Positions 35,044 through 42,270 of a stretch of DNA of 64,000 nucleotides are shown here, in pieces; position 1 is the first letter of the stretch; every line of letters begins with the position of its first letter. The notes under the pieces are model-generated. The model had not been told where the DNA came from. It saw nothing but the letters and a program-made list of their open reading frames with translations, and ran no database searches. Origin of the DNA: Thiohalophilus sp. GTDB taxonomy: Bacteria > Pseudomonadota > Gammaproteobacteria > UBA6429 > Thiohalophilaceae. Made by a program: the position numbers and the translations under genes. The stretch spans positions 124,001-188,000 of the forward strand of contig NZ_JAXHMV010000008.1 in the NCBI RefSeq assembly GCF_034521165.1, read 5' to 3'.

Positions 35044-35797
35044 TCGCCATATACATTTGGGGTTTAATCTGCAATATAAAGGCTATGGTTATCTTGTCGA
35101 GGCCGACATCAAAGGTTTCTTCGATACGGTCGATCATGCCTGGTTGCAACAGATGCTGGCGCAGCGAATAGACAACAAACGCCTGCGGAGCCTTATCCAA
35201 CAATGGCTGAAGGCAGAAGTGGTCAAGCCAGGGCGTAAGGGCAGAGCGATGCTGATCCGGTACTGCGACGACTTTGTCGTCGCCTTTCAGTTGCGCCAGG
35301 ATGCACATGCCTTCTATCGTACACTGCCGCAGCGACAGGCGAAATTCAATCTGGCGATTGCACCTGAAAAGACCCGGCTGATGCGTTTCAGCCGGTTTCA
35401 TCCGGGCACACAACACTGCTTTCGTTTTCTGGGATTGGAGTTCTATTGGAGCACGGATCGCCGCAAACAAGCGAGATGGTGTTGCCGCATATCCACCAAT
35501 AAACAGCACGAACTGATGAGCACCGTCTATCGCTGGATCAAGCTCAACCGGCACCAGCGGCTCTCTTGCCTGATGCCGGCGTTCAAGCGTAAATTGGTTG
35601 GCATAGCGAACTACTTCGGGCTGCCTGACAACAGCCGGAGCCTTACCAGGCTATACCGGCATGTTGTCCATAGCCTCTATAAGTGGTTGAATCGTCGGAG
35701 TCAACGCCACAGCTACAACTGGATCGGACTTAAAGCCGTGCTGAATTATTATGGAATTCAGCCGCTGCGCGTCTGGAACGACACCATGTTGTGGTAG
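35044..35797 (+). pseudogene. Group II intron reverse transcriptase/maturase (broken)
   Basis: Frame segments read HLGFNLQYKGYGYLVEADIKGFFDTVDHAWL (palm motif with catalytic Asp), then RAMLIRYCDDFVVAFQ (the YADD box, here YCDD), PEKTRLMRFSRF, the thumb and the maturase domain (YRWIKLNRHQRLSCLMPAFKRKLVG). The N-terminus is absent, and an internal deletion joins WLKAEVV to GRKGRAMLIRY, removing the PQGGVISPLLANIYL region needed for activity. It continues in one frame to a stop at 35797. Non-functional as a polymerase. Confidence 0.85.
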
Positions 35798-35842
35798 ATT
35801 GGTACCAGGGCCGTGCCAGCACGGGTGAATAACATGACTGAG

Positions 35843-35876
35843 GAGCCGGATGCGGTAATTCCGCACGTCCGGATCT
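35843..35876 (+). ncRNA. Group II intron domain V
   Basis: The 34-nt hairpin begins GAGCCGGATGCGG, has a TAAT-containing loop, and ends CCGCACGTCCGGATCT. It aligns position by position with the canonical intron domain V (GAGCCGUAUGCG...CGCACGUACGGUUC), including the AGC catalytic triad. Confidence 0.85.
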
Positions 35877-35937
35877 GTGTCTGGGCCGCCGGCTGACTGG
35901 CGGTGCTGCGACTACGACCACCAATAAGGAATACAAA

Positions 35938-36465
35938 ATGCCGAATCAAAATCGTTACTCTGCAATCTCGACTATTAATCACTGGGTAACGGCGCTTCTA
36001 GTCGTTGCCATGCTGGCTTTGGGCTATACAGTGGCAGCCGCACCATCGGAGATAATCGAGGATTATGTGCTGGGTATTCATATATCCCTGGGTTTCTTTG
36101 TATTTCTTTTCGTGGCATGGCGCGCCATATTCCGGTTGTATGAGGGGTTTCCAGAGAATGTTGGGGAGACTGTTTTGGAACGCCAGGCTGCTTATGTGGT
36201 TCACAGGGCAATATTGCTTTTGTTGGCACTTATGGTGGTTACGGGTCCGATGTACCTGTTCACAGAAAATGAGTGCGTCAATGTTTTCAATTGGTTTTCA
36301 ATCTGTGTGCCTCTTGAAAGCTTGTCGGTCATTCACGAACCAATGGAATGGATCCATGTAAACACCGGCATATATTTACTACCGGCATTACTCGTGCTGC
36401 ACTTCATTGGCGCAATCCGTCACTACGCAGTACGCGGGAAACAGGAGACCCCTTCAGATCTATGA
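35938..36465 (+). CDS. Cytochrome b561 (CybB type)
   Basis: A 175-residue inner-membrane di-heme b-type cytochrome with four membrane helices. Candidate heme ligands are His in STINHWVTALL, LGIHISLGFF, YVVHRAILLL and the C-terminal WIHVNTGIYLL / VLHFIGAIRH. It probably passes electrons from ubiquinol to a periplasmic acceptor or to superoxide, as proposed for CybB. It has an AAGGA ribosome site and is intact, but its base composition is lower in GC than the core genes and it lies in the accessory region between a dead intron and a toxin-antitoxin pair. Confidence 0.88.
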   Translation: MPNQNRYSAISTINHWVTALLVVAMLALGYTVAAAPSEIIEDYVLGIHISLGFFVFLFVAWRAIFRLYEGFPENVGETVLERQAAYVVHRAILLLLALMVVTGPMYLFTENECVNVFNWFSICVPLESLSVIHEPMEWIHVNTGIYLLPALLVLHFIGAIRHYAVRGKQETPSDL

Positions 36466-36482
36466 GCGGGGAAAAGGGGTTG

Positions 36483-36593
36483 GAAAAGGGGTCGTAGCCC
36501 TTATCGAATTCCTGACGTCCTGGTCATACCAGCCCGGGGAAAAGGGGTCGTAGCCCTTATCGAATCCCTGACGTCCTGGTCATACCAGCCTGC
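36483..36593. repeat. Tandem direct repeat, two 56-bp units
   Basis: GAAAAGGGGTCGTAGCCCTT...CATACCAGCC occurs twice, starting at 36483 and 36539, with one or two differences. A partial GGGGAAAAGGGGTTG precedes it. It lies between cytochrome b561 and the RHH antitoxin. Confidence 0.85.
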
Positions 36594-36603
36594 TTGTACT
36601 AAT

Positions 36604-36614
36604 ATGTAATACAT
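36604..36614. promoter_or_regulatory. Candidate RHH antitoxin operator
   Basis: ATGTA-A-TACAT is an 11-bp inverted repeat 22 bases before the RHH antitoxin start, inside an AT-rich stretch that should contain the promoter. Ribbon-helix-helix antitoxins commonly repress at such sites. Short, so only suggestive. Confidence 0.4.
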
Positions 36615-36636
36615 TTCACTACACCGAGGTTGTGCC

Positions 36637-36903
36637 ATGGGTATTACGAGTATTCGGATCGCTGATGAGGTGGAAAAACCCCTGGAGGCGCTTTCCAAAC
36701 GGCTTGATAGGAGCAAGAATTATCTGATCAACCAGGCCATTAAGGAGTTTCTGGCGCGGCAGTCGCTGGAGGACTCCCGGTGGCAGGAGACCCTTGAGGC
36801 GCTTGAATCCATCAAAGCCGGTCAATCGGTTGATGAAGAGGATGTGAATGCCTGGCTGAACAGCTGGGGGACGAATCATCGCAAGTCGCCACCGGAATCA
36901 TGA
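36637..36903 (+). CDS. Ribbon-helix-helix antitoxin (CopG/ParD/RelB-like)
   Basis: An 88-residue antitoxin with an N-terminal RHH DNA-binding domain (TSIRIADEVEKPLEALSKRLDRSKNYLINQAIKEFLARQ, about 4-42) and an acidic toxin-binding tail (about 45-80). Its stop overlaps the toxin start in an ATGA, the normal arrangement for ParDE/RelBE-type pairs. It should repress its own promoter and neutralise the toxin encoded next. Confidence 0.9.
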   Translation: MGITSIRIADEVEKPLEALSKRLDRSKNYLINQAIKEFLARQSLEDSRWQETLEALESIKAGQSVDEEDVNAWLNSWGTNHRKSPPES

Positions 36904-37187
36904 GGGTAAGGTACTCGCCGGAGTCTATCGATGACCTTCGGCGAGTGGTGGAATTTGTTGAGGTTAAGAACCCGTTCGCGGCCCGTCGAATCGCGCTCGA
37001 TCTCCAGGAGGGCGTCGACAGGCTGAAGCAGTTTCCGAAAATCGGTTTACCCGTTTTGAAGGCCCCCGACCCGGAACAAATCCGTGATCTTTACAGCGGC
37101 GACTATACGGCCCGTTACCTTATCGCGGATGAAATCATCTATATATTAAGGATCTGGCACAACAAAGAGAACGAAAAAAATTTATAG
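36900..37187 (+). CDS. ParE/RelE-superfamily toxin
   Basis: A 95-residue protein with the ParE/RelE fold signature: RVRYSPESIDDLRRVVEFVEVKNPFAARRIALDLQEGVDRLKQFPKIGLPV, then IRDLYSGDYTARYLIADEIIYILRIWHNKE. The C-terminal Y-I-L-R-IWH segment is the conserved last strand. Whether it acts on gyrase (ParE) or on ribosome-bound mRNA (RelE) cannot be told from sequence. Coupled to the antitoxin upstream. Confidence 0.9.
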   Translation: MRVRYSPESIDDLRRVVEFVEVKNPFAARRIALDLQEGVDRLKQFPKIGLPVLKAPDPEQIRDLYSGDYTARYLIADEIIYILRIWHNKENEKNL

Positions 37188-37451
37188 AAGTTCAGGATCA
37201 GAGCGGATTGGGGTCGGTGACAAACGATTCTCATTTTCAATCAGAGTAAAGCACATTCTACAACAACACAGAATCAATTATTTCTCTGCGTTTCTCTGCG
37301 CCTTCGCGCCTCTGCGTTGATCTCTTGATCTGGAAAAGGGCTTTCGAATCCACGGCATAACACGGCGCTCCAGCCGACGTCAGACCGCGATGCGGCCTTT
37401 CTCGGCTGGGCTTGCTCGCTATACCATTGAAACATCGTCAAAAAATGGCAC
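37188..37451. other. Intergenic stretch with CTCTGCGTT repeat
   Basis: No gene. A dispersed TTCTCTGCGTTTCTCTGCGCC-type repeat (37277-37330, ending GATCTCTTGATCT) resembles the sequences beside both copies of the gpsA tail at 38.3 and 41.2 kb. Confidence 0.5.
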
Positions 37452-37480
37452 TTGAAACGTGCACAAAATGTGCATACACT
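37452..37480 (+). promoter_or_regulatory. brnTA promoter with operator in its spacer
   Basis: TTGAAA (37452-37457) and TACACT (37475-37480) are 17 bases apart. The spacer contains a perfect inverted repeat TGCACA-AAA-TGTGCA (37460-37474), ideally placed for repression by the RHH antitoxin BrnA. The predicted transcription start falls at or next to the A of the brnT ATG. Confidence 0.68.
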
Positions 37481-37486
37481 TGATAC

Positions 37487-37771
37487 ATGGACTACGAATG
37501 GGACCCACGGAAGGCGGTCGAAAATCTTGGCAAACACGGTGTTGATTTTGCCGATGCCGTTATCGCGCTTGAAGATGAAAATGCCTTAACTATTGAAGAT
37601 CGCGATGCGCAGGAGCTGAGATTCAAAACCCTGGGAATGGGTCCTTACCTCAAAGTCTTATATGTTGTGCATACCGAGCGCGATGAAGACTGTCTCCGGA
37701 TTATTTCTGCCCGGCCCGCAACGAAGCATGAAATCAAGCAATACTATCAAGGTCTCGATTACTATGGCTGA
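37487..37771 (+). CDS. brnT: BrnT-family ribonuclease toxin
   Basis: A 94-residue RelE-fold RNase toxin. The sequence opens with the family's WDPRKAVENLGKHGVDFADAV and ends with LYVVHTERDEDCLRIISARPATKHEIKQYYQG; His in NLGKHGV and Arg in RIISAR are the usual active-site residues. It overlaps the brnA start by 8 bases. No ribosome site is visible before the ATG, fitting the predicted leaderless transcript. Complete, unlike the fragment at 33.0 kb. Confidence 0.92.
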   Translation: MDYEWDPRKAVENLGKHGVDFADAVIALEDENALTIEDRDAQELRFKTLGMGPYLKVLYVVHTERDEDCLRIISARPATKHEIKQYYQGLDYYG

Positions 37772-38012
37772 AGATTTTTCAAAAGGAACGCGCGGTCCTG
37801 TCATTAAGTCCGATCCAAACAAAGTGCGAATTACGATACGGCTGGATGCTGATATTATCGAACATTTTAAAAATCGTGTGCATGCGACAGGCGGTGGCAA
37901 TTACCAAACACTGATCAATGATGCGCTGCGCGAATATATTCAGGCGCATGACAAAGAACTTGAGAGTACCTTGCGTAAGATAATCCGCGAAGAATTAAAG
38001 CGTGCCGTTTAA
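37764..38012 (+). CDS. brnA: BrnA-family antitoxin
   Basis: An 82-residue antitoxin with basic N-terminus (MAEDFSKGTRGPVIKSDP), RHH core (KVRITIRLDADIIEHFKNRVHATGGGNYQTLINDALREYI) and an acidic-basic tail (ESTLRKIIREELKRA). The frame is open upstream through brnT, but the ATG at 37764 fits the family N-terminus. It shares the RGPVIK, YQTLIN-AL and IREEL blocks with the orphan BrnA at 33.1 kb, so the two loci are related copies. Confidence 0.9.
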   Translation: MAEDFSKGTRGPVIKSDPNKVRITIRLDADIIEHFKNRVHATGGGNYQTLINDALREYIQAHDKELESTLRKIIREELKRAV

Positions 38013-38355
38013 GTGCAGCATGAGAGCAGCCAGGGGTCGAACCACCGTAACGTATTGAAAGCGCGAGATTTCATATTGAAGTAAACGTTGTTTTAAGTCT
38101 TAAATACTTCATTTTATGGATTAAAGCGTTACTTTAAGGATGAGGCGACATTTCACGCCAAAACGACAATTTTTATCCCGTCATATCTGAAACGAAGTTT
38201 AGGCTCAGAGCAAAAGCCTGTTCTACAACAATACAAAATTATTTCTTTCTCTGCGTTCCTCTGCGCCTTTGTTGCGCGATGTACAGGGATGTACAAGTGT
38301 CGCGGGAGGCAGGAGGCAGGGAGCGTCCCTCTGCGTTAATCTCTTGATCTTGCTG
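38013..38355. other. Non-coding stretch left of the TPR/globin segment
   Basis: AT-rich at first (38090-38200) with no gene, then repeat sequence: the second copy of the 69-bp repeat (38246-38314, inverted relative to 7.2 kb) and a CCCTCTGCGTTAATCTCTTGATCTT block. I see no promoter match. Confidence 0.55.
38246..38314 (-). repeat. 69-bp dispersed repeat, copy 2
   Basis: The reverse complement of 7157-7225 with one mismatch. It contains the TGTACAGGGATGTACA palindrome and starts TTTCTCTGCG. Confidence 0.8.
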
Positions 38356-38378
38356 TTAATCCAGCTCTGGCCGGATGG
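38356..38378 (-). repeat. Duplicated gpsA 3' end, left direct repeat
   Basis: Read on the minus strand this encodes I-R-P-E-L-D-stop, exactly the gpsA C-terminus. It matches 41251-41273 at 21 of 23 bases, and both differences are synonymous in the gpsA frame. It marks the left boundary of the TPR/globin segment and is a candidate attachment-type site. Confidence 0.75.
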
Positions 38379-38434
38379 ACAGCTGATCTCAGTTCATTAT
38401 CCCTTCAAGTGGCGGTACTTCGACGTGGTCGCTG

Positions 38435-40480
38435 TCAGGTCTTCCAGTCCACCGGCGCACGCGGGTCGGGCTCGTAGGCGAAATAGGTACCGGTGCGTAT
38501 CGTCCGTTCCAGGTGTTCGCCGAGACGCGAATGATGCCGGGTTATTCGATCGAGGGCGTAGCGCAGCGAGCGGGTTGCGCTGGTACGCGCTCGTTCCACG
38601 CCGTCGCCGACGGTCCGGGCCCGACCGTTTAAGCCGACGCCCCGGCGGAGCTCATCGATAAGAAACTGGCGATCGGCACGCGCGAGCTCCGCGCGGTGCA
38701 GGTCGTTGTTCAGCTCGGCTTCGGCGATGTCCTCTTCCACCTCGGTGAGTTGCTGCCGATAGGCCTCGCGAGCTTTCGAGTCGAACACCTCCAATCCGCA
38801 TTGCGCATCGAGTTGGGGAGCATCCGAAGGGATACCGACGGGGAGCGCTCCGCGCTCTACCGTCACCAGGTCGAGGACGTGGAATTCCCGGCCGGGTTCC
38901 GCCAGCAGGCGTTCCAGGTAGCGCATACCCTTGAGATCTTTCAAGCGGACGGTGGCGCCGTCGAAGGTCGCCGTTCGCATATCCCCCTCGCGGCAGAAGA
39001 CGCAACGTTCGGGTTCGGCATCCCACCGCGAGGGCGTCACCGGGACGCGTTCGCGAGCCAGTTCCGCCCAGGTCGCGGCGTTGAGCTCCTCGAGCGCCCG
39101 ACAGGCGGCGTCGAGTTCCAGCTCGGCCGTCCTGTCGTCACCGGCCGCGCGGTGCGCCGCCGCAAGCTCGACGCGCAGATTCGCCGCCTCGAACGGCATG
39201 CGCAGCGAGACCCACTCCATGACGGCCTCGCTCAGAAGCCGGATTGCTTCGCTGCTGCGCCCATCGTGCAGCGCGATGCGTCCCTTTGCGGCGAGCGCGG
39301 AGTTCTGCAATGTGCGGCTCCGGTACATTTGGGCGATCTCCGCGAGGTCGGCCGCCGCAGTACGTGCCGCGTCGTCGTCGCCGGCCGCCAGCGCGATGAC
39401 CACCTGGGCATCGCGCAGGGGAGCCCGCTGCAGGCCCCCCGAAGGCGGGCGCTCCTTCGACGGGATATCGAACGGGTGATCGAGCGCGTTCTCGATCATT
39501 GCAAAGGCTTCATCGACTCGTCCCTGGGCCAGTCTCAGCAACGCAAGTCCCGGTTGAGGCAGCCAGGCATTCTGGTGCGCCGCCAGAAACGCTTCTTCAG
39601 CACCCGCGAAGTCGCCTTTGCGCAGCCGCGCGTTGCCGAGTTCGGTCAGCGGCCAGCCGTACTCCCGCCGCATCCACGGGCGCAGTTCTTCGCAGGCCAG
39701 CAACGCCTCCTGCTCGGCGGCGTCACAGGGCCCGCGCAGGCGCATGATCTCCGCCTGGTGAACCCGGCAGCGGCCGTGGAGACCGCCGAACGCCGCCCCC
39801 TGGCGCCAGCGTTCCATGGCCTGGGTCCATTGTTCGGCGCGGTCGTGCTGACCGATCCACTGCATCGCGCAGATGAGCTCGCACCACATCTGCCCCGAGG
39901 TCAGGGGATCGAGGTTACCGGCGCTCAGCTCCACGGCAACGTCGTCCAGCGCGCTCAGCCCTTCATCGAGGTCACCATCATGGATGCGGACCCTGGCCAG
40001 GGCCACCTGTCCAATGATCGACGGCGGGGCCAGCCCGTGCTTTTGCCCGCCGTCCATGGCCCGTTGGGCCCACTGCCCCGTCCCCGGCATGTCGCCACAC
40101 ATCAGGCGCTCGTAGGTCCGCACGGCGGCGAGCCACGCCCAGACCGGGCTGTCGGGCGCGTCTTCGATCAGGTGCTCCGCCCGCGCCAGCCAGGCGCGCA
40201 CGGTGGCCATCAGGCCCGTGTCCATCATCAGGTACATGCCGACCATGACGGCGGCAAAGGCGGCCTCCTGGGTGCGACCGCCTTCCAGGTGCAGGCGGTA
40301 GAGATCCCCATACGCGGCCAGCGTTTCTTCCAGATCACCGGTTCCGTACGCCGCCTGGGCCCGCAGCTCAAACAGTTCGGCCGAGGGCGGCGCGGTGAGT
40401 CCGGCGAGCAGTTCCTGTGCCCGAGCGAAGTTGCCGGCGTCGAGGGCGGCTCGAATCGGCGACAGTTCCGCGTCGGACAC
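38435..40480 (-). CDS. TPR-rich protein with C-terminal winged-helix-like domain
   Basis: 681 residues, no signal or membrane segment. Residues 1-470 are helical hairpins of the TPR type (for example ARAQELLAGL, EAEEAFLAAHQNAW). The C-terminus (about 510-681) has VRLKDLKGMRYLERLLAEPGREFHVLDLV, then a coiled hairpin and ERTIRTGTYFAYEPDPRAPVDW. I associate this module with large actinobacterial-type ATPase/cyclase regulators, where it resembles a winged helix. No ATPase domain is present here. The start is a GTG with AGGGAGG seven bases upstream. GC is higher than in neighbouring genes. Divergent from the globin; possibly its regulator. Confidence 0.8.
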   Translation of the reverse strand: MSDAELSPIRAALDAGNFARAQELLAGLTAPPSAELFELRAQAAYGTGDLEETLAAYGDLYRLHLEGGRTQEAAFAAVMVGMYLMMDTGLMATVRAWLARAEHLIEDAPDSPVWAWLAAVRTYERLMCGDMPGTGQWAQRAMDGGQKHGLAPPSIIGQVALARVRIHDGDLDEGLSALDDVAVELSAGNLDPLTSGQMWCELICAMQWIGQHDRAEQWTQAMERWRQGAAFGGLHGRCRVHQAEIMRLRGPCDAAEQEALLACEELRPWMRREYGWPLTELGNARLRKGDFAGAEEAFLAAHQNAWLPQPGLALLRLAQGRVDEAFAMIENALDHPFDIPSKERPPSGGLQRAPLRDAQVVIALAAGDDDAARTAAADLAEIAQMYRSRTLQNSALAAKGRIALHDGRSSEAIRLLSEAVMEWVSLRMPFEAANLRVELAAAHRAAGDDRTAELELDAACRALEELNAATWAELARERVPVTPSRWDAEPERCVFCREGDMRTATFDGATVRLKDLKGMRYLERLLAEPGREFHVLDLVTVERGALPVGIPSDAPQLDAQCGLEVFDSKAREAYRQQLTEVEEDIAEAELNNDLHRAELARADRQFLIDELRRGVGLNGRARTVGDGVERARTSATRSLRYALDRITRHHSRLGEHLERTIRTGTYFAYEPDPRAPVDWKT

Positions 40481-40583
40481 TGCTCAACCCTCCCTTGTTG
40501 CGGCTGTAACAAGGATTGTCACGCCTTGTGGGTAGGTGCCCGGTGCACCTGTCGAAAAATCATCCAAGAGAGGAGCATTTGAC

Positions 40584-40952
40584 ATGAGTGAAACCCTATT
40601 TGAAAAACTCGGCGGTCGCGATGGTATCGACAAGCTCGTCGATCGCATTGTCGACCTTCATCTCCAGAACGAAGTCGCCGGACCACGATACCGAGCCCTC
40701 GACGACGAGGTAATAGACCACGCCCGCAACAAGGTCAAGGAGTTCCTCGCGGCCGGCTCCGGCGGACCCGTGGAATACACCGGTCGGTCGATGCTCGAAA
40801 CGCATACCGGGATGAACGTCAACGAGGCCGAATATGTCGCCGTGGTCGACGATATCATGCAAGCCATGAACGAGATGGAATATCCGCGCCCGGTCTGCGA
40901 CGAAGTTCTGGGCATTGCCTATTCGCTCAAGGAGGAAATCATTCACAAATAG
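40584..40952 (+). CDS. Truncated hemoglobin, group 1-like, lacking the B9/B10 aromatics
   Basis: A 122-residue 2/2 globin: LFEKLGGRDGIDKLVDRI at the start, EFLAAGSGGPVEYTGRSMLETH in the middle, and the proximal heme ligand His74. By alignment with cyanobacterial GlbN from memory, the usual Phe-Tyr at B9-B10 is Ile22-Val23, so the ligand-stabilising tyrosine is missing. Heme binding is still likely, but O2/NO chemistry may differ. The ATG at 40584 has a GAGGAG site. It is divergent from the TPR protein, 103 bases apart. A hairpin (GGGGCGGGC/GCCCGTCCC, about 40957-40981) follows the stop. Confidence 0.82.
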   Translation: MSETLFEKLGGRDGIDKLVDRIVDLHLQNEVAGPRYRALDDEVIDHARNKVKEFLAAGSGGPVEYTGRSMLETHTGMNVNEAEYVAVVDDIMQAMNEMEYPRPVCDEVLGIAYSLKEEIIHK

Positions 40953-41250
40953 GTCGAGGGGCGGGCTGTTTGCCCGTCCCTCAGCAAAACATTATGTGCA
41001 GGGAGGGAGGCCAGCACCGGTTTTGTCCGAGATTTATGGGTATGTTCCCGATTAAGGTCAAAGCCCTTTAATTTTTAGAGTAGAGATGTTGAGACGGGAA
41101 GGAGGCCGTATGTAAAAATATGATTTAAGGGGTCACTTTGATTTGGTTGCAGCCGGTCAGTTACATCGGCCCTTGAACAGGGTGTTCCCCAACCACGCAA
41201 AATGAATTCCTTCTCCGCGTCCTTTGCGCCTCTGCATTGAGATCTTGTTT
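40953..41250. other. Intergenic stretch right end of the TPR/globin segment
   Basis: It holds the post-globin hairpin, an AAGGTCAAAGCCCTTTAAT sequence also found in similar form near 34445 (GGGTCAAAGCCTTTTAG), and next to gpsA a CCTTTGCGCCTCTGCATTGAGATCTTG repeat like the one at 38.33 kb. No gene. Confidence 0.5.
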
Positions 41251-42261
41251 TTAATCCAGCTCCGGTCGGATGGCACGTTCCATCAGGGCATGCAGGGCTT
41301 CGGTGGGGGTGTGGCTTTCGTGGATGACGCGGTAGACCTGTTCGGTGATGGGCATGTCGACATTATGCCGCTGCGCCAGGGCGAAGACTTCCTTGCAGGT
41401 GTTGATGCCTTCGACCACCTGGCCGATCTCCTCGACCACTTCGTCCTTGCTGCGACCCTGGCCCAGCGCCAGGCCGAGGCGGCGGTTGCGGGACTGGTTG
41501 TCGGTGCAGGTGAGGACCAGATCGCCCAGGCCGGTGAGGCCCATGAAGGTGTCGTGCTGGGCATCGAGCGCCACGCCCAGGCGCATGATCTCGGCGACAC
41601 CGCGGGCGATCAGGGCGGCGCGGGCGTTGGCACCGAAGCCCAGGCCGTCGGCGGCGCCGGCGGCGATGGCCAGCACGTTCTTGCAGGCGCCGCCGACTTC
41701 GACGCCGATGATGTCCTCGCCGGTATAGGCGCGGAAGTGATCGTTGTGCAGGGCGCGGGCCAGTTCCAGGGCATAATCGCTGTTGCGCGAGGCGATGGTG
41801 ACCGCGCCGGGCAGTTTCTGCGCCACTTCGCGGGCGAAGGTCGGCCCGGAGATGACGGCCATGGGAATGTCGCTGCCCAGTTCCTCCTCGGCCTGTTGAT
41901 GCAGCAGTTTCTGGCTGCCCGGTTCCAGCCCCTTGGTGGCCCAGCAGACTTTATGGTCGCCGCGCAGCAGGGGTTTGATGCGGGTCAGGGTCTCGCGAAA
42001 GGCGTGGCTCGGGACCACCAGCAAAATGATATCCGCCCCGTCGACCGTGGTCTCGAGATCGCCGCTGGCGCTCAGGCCTTTGGGAAAGCCCAGGCCGTGC
42101 AGGTAACGTTGATTGGCGCGGTCGCGATTGAGGATGTCGGCCTGCTCGGGACGGTGGGTCCAGAGCGTGACGCTGTGGCCGTTGTCGGCCAGCAGCATGG
42201 CCAGCGCCGTGCCCCAGGAGCCGGCGCCCAGAACGGCAAAGCGTTGCGCGGGACGGGCCAT
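41251..42261 (-). CDS. gpsA: NAD(P)-dependent glycerol-3-phosphate dehydrogenase
   Basis: Makes sn-glycerol 3-phosphate from dihydroxyacetone phosphate for phospholipid synthesis. The 336 residues have the nucleotide-binding GAGSWGTALA (12-21), the substrate-site Lys in VEVGGACKNVLAIAAG and the GLTGLGDLVLTCT block. It ends MERAIRPELD. The last 23 bases are a direct repeat of 38356-38378. It is last in a rhodanese-grxC-trxC-secB-gpsA run; in E. coli cysE follows, but here accessory DNA does. Confidence 0.96.
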   Translation of the reverse strand: MARPAQRFAVLGAGSWGTALAMLLADNGHSVTLWTHRPEQADILNRDRANQRYLHGLGFPKGLSASGDLETTVDGADIILLVVPSHAFRETLTRIKPLLRGDHKVCWATKGLEPGSQKLLHQQAEEELGSDIPMAVISGPTFAREVAQKLPGAVTIASRNSDYALELARALHNDHFRAYTGEDIIGVEVGGACKNVLAIAAGAADGLGFGANARAALIARGVAEIMRLGVALDAQHDTFMGLTGLGDLVLTCTDNQSRNRRLGLALGQGRSKDEVVEEIGQVVEGINTCKEVFALAQRHNVDMPITEQVYRVIHESHTPTEALHALMERAIRPELD

Positions 42262-42270
42262 GGTCCGGGC

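Larger units (their letters stand above)
35036..35919 (+). mobile_element. Degenerate, 5'-truncated group II intron
   Basis: The remnant carries a broken reverse-transcriptase gene and an intact-looking 3' ribozyme end: a 34-nt domain V at 35843-35876 and a following stem (about 35880-35915) that could be domain VI, ending ...CGACTACGAC. The 5' ribozyme domains are missing, since the reverse-transcriptase sequence starts right after the DUF3592 gene. It should be unable to splice or move by itself. Confidence 0.8.
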
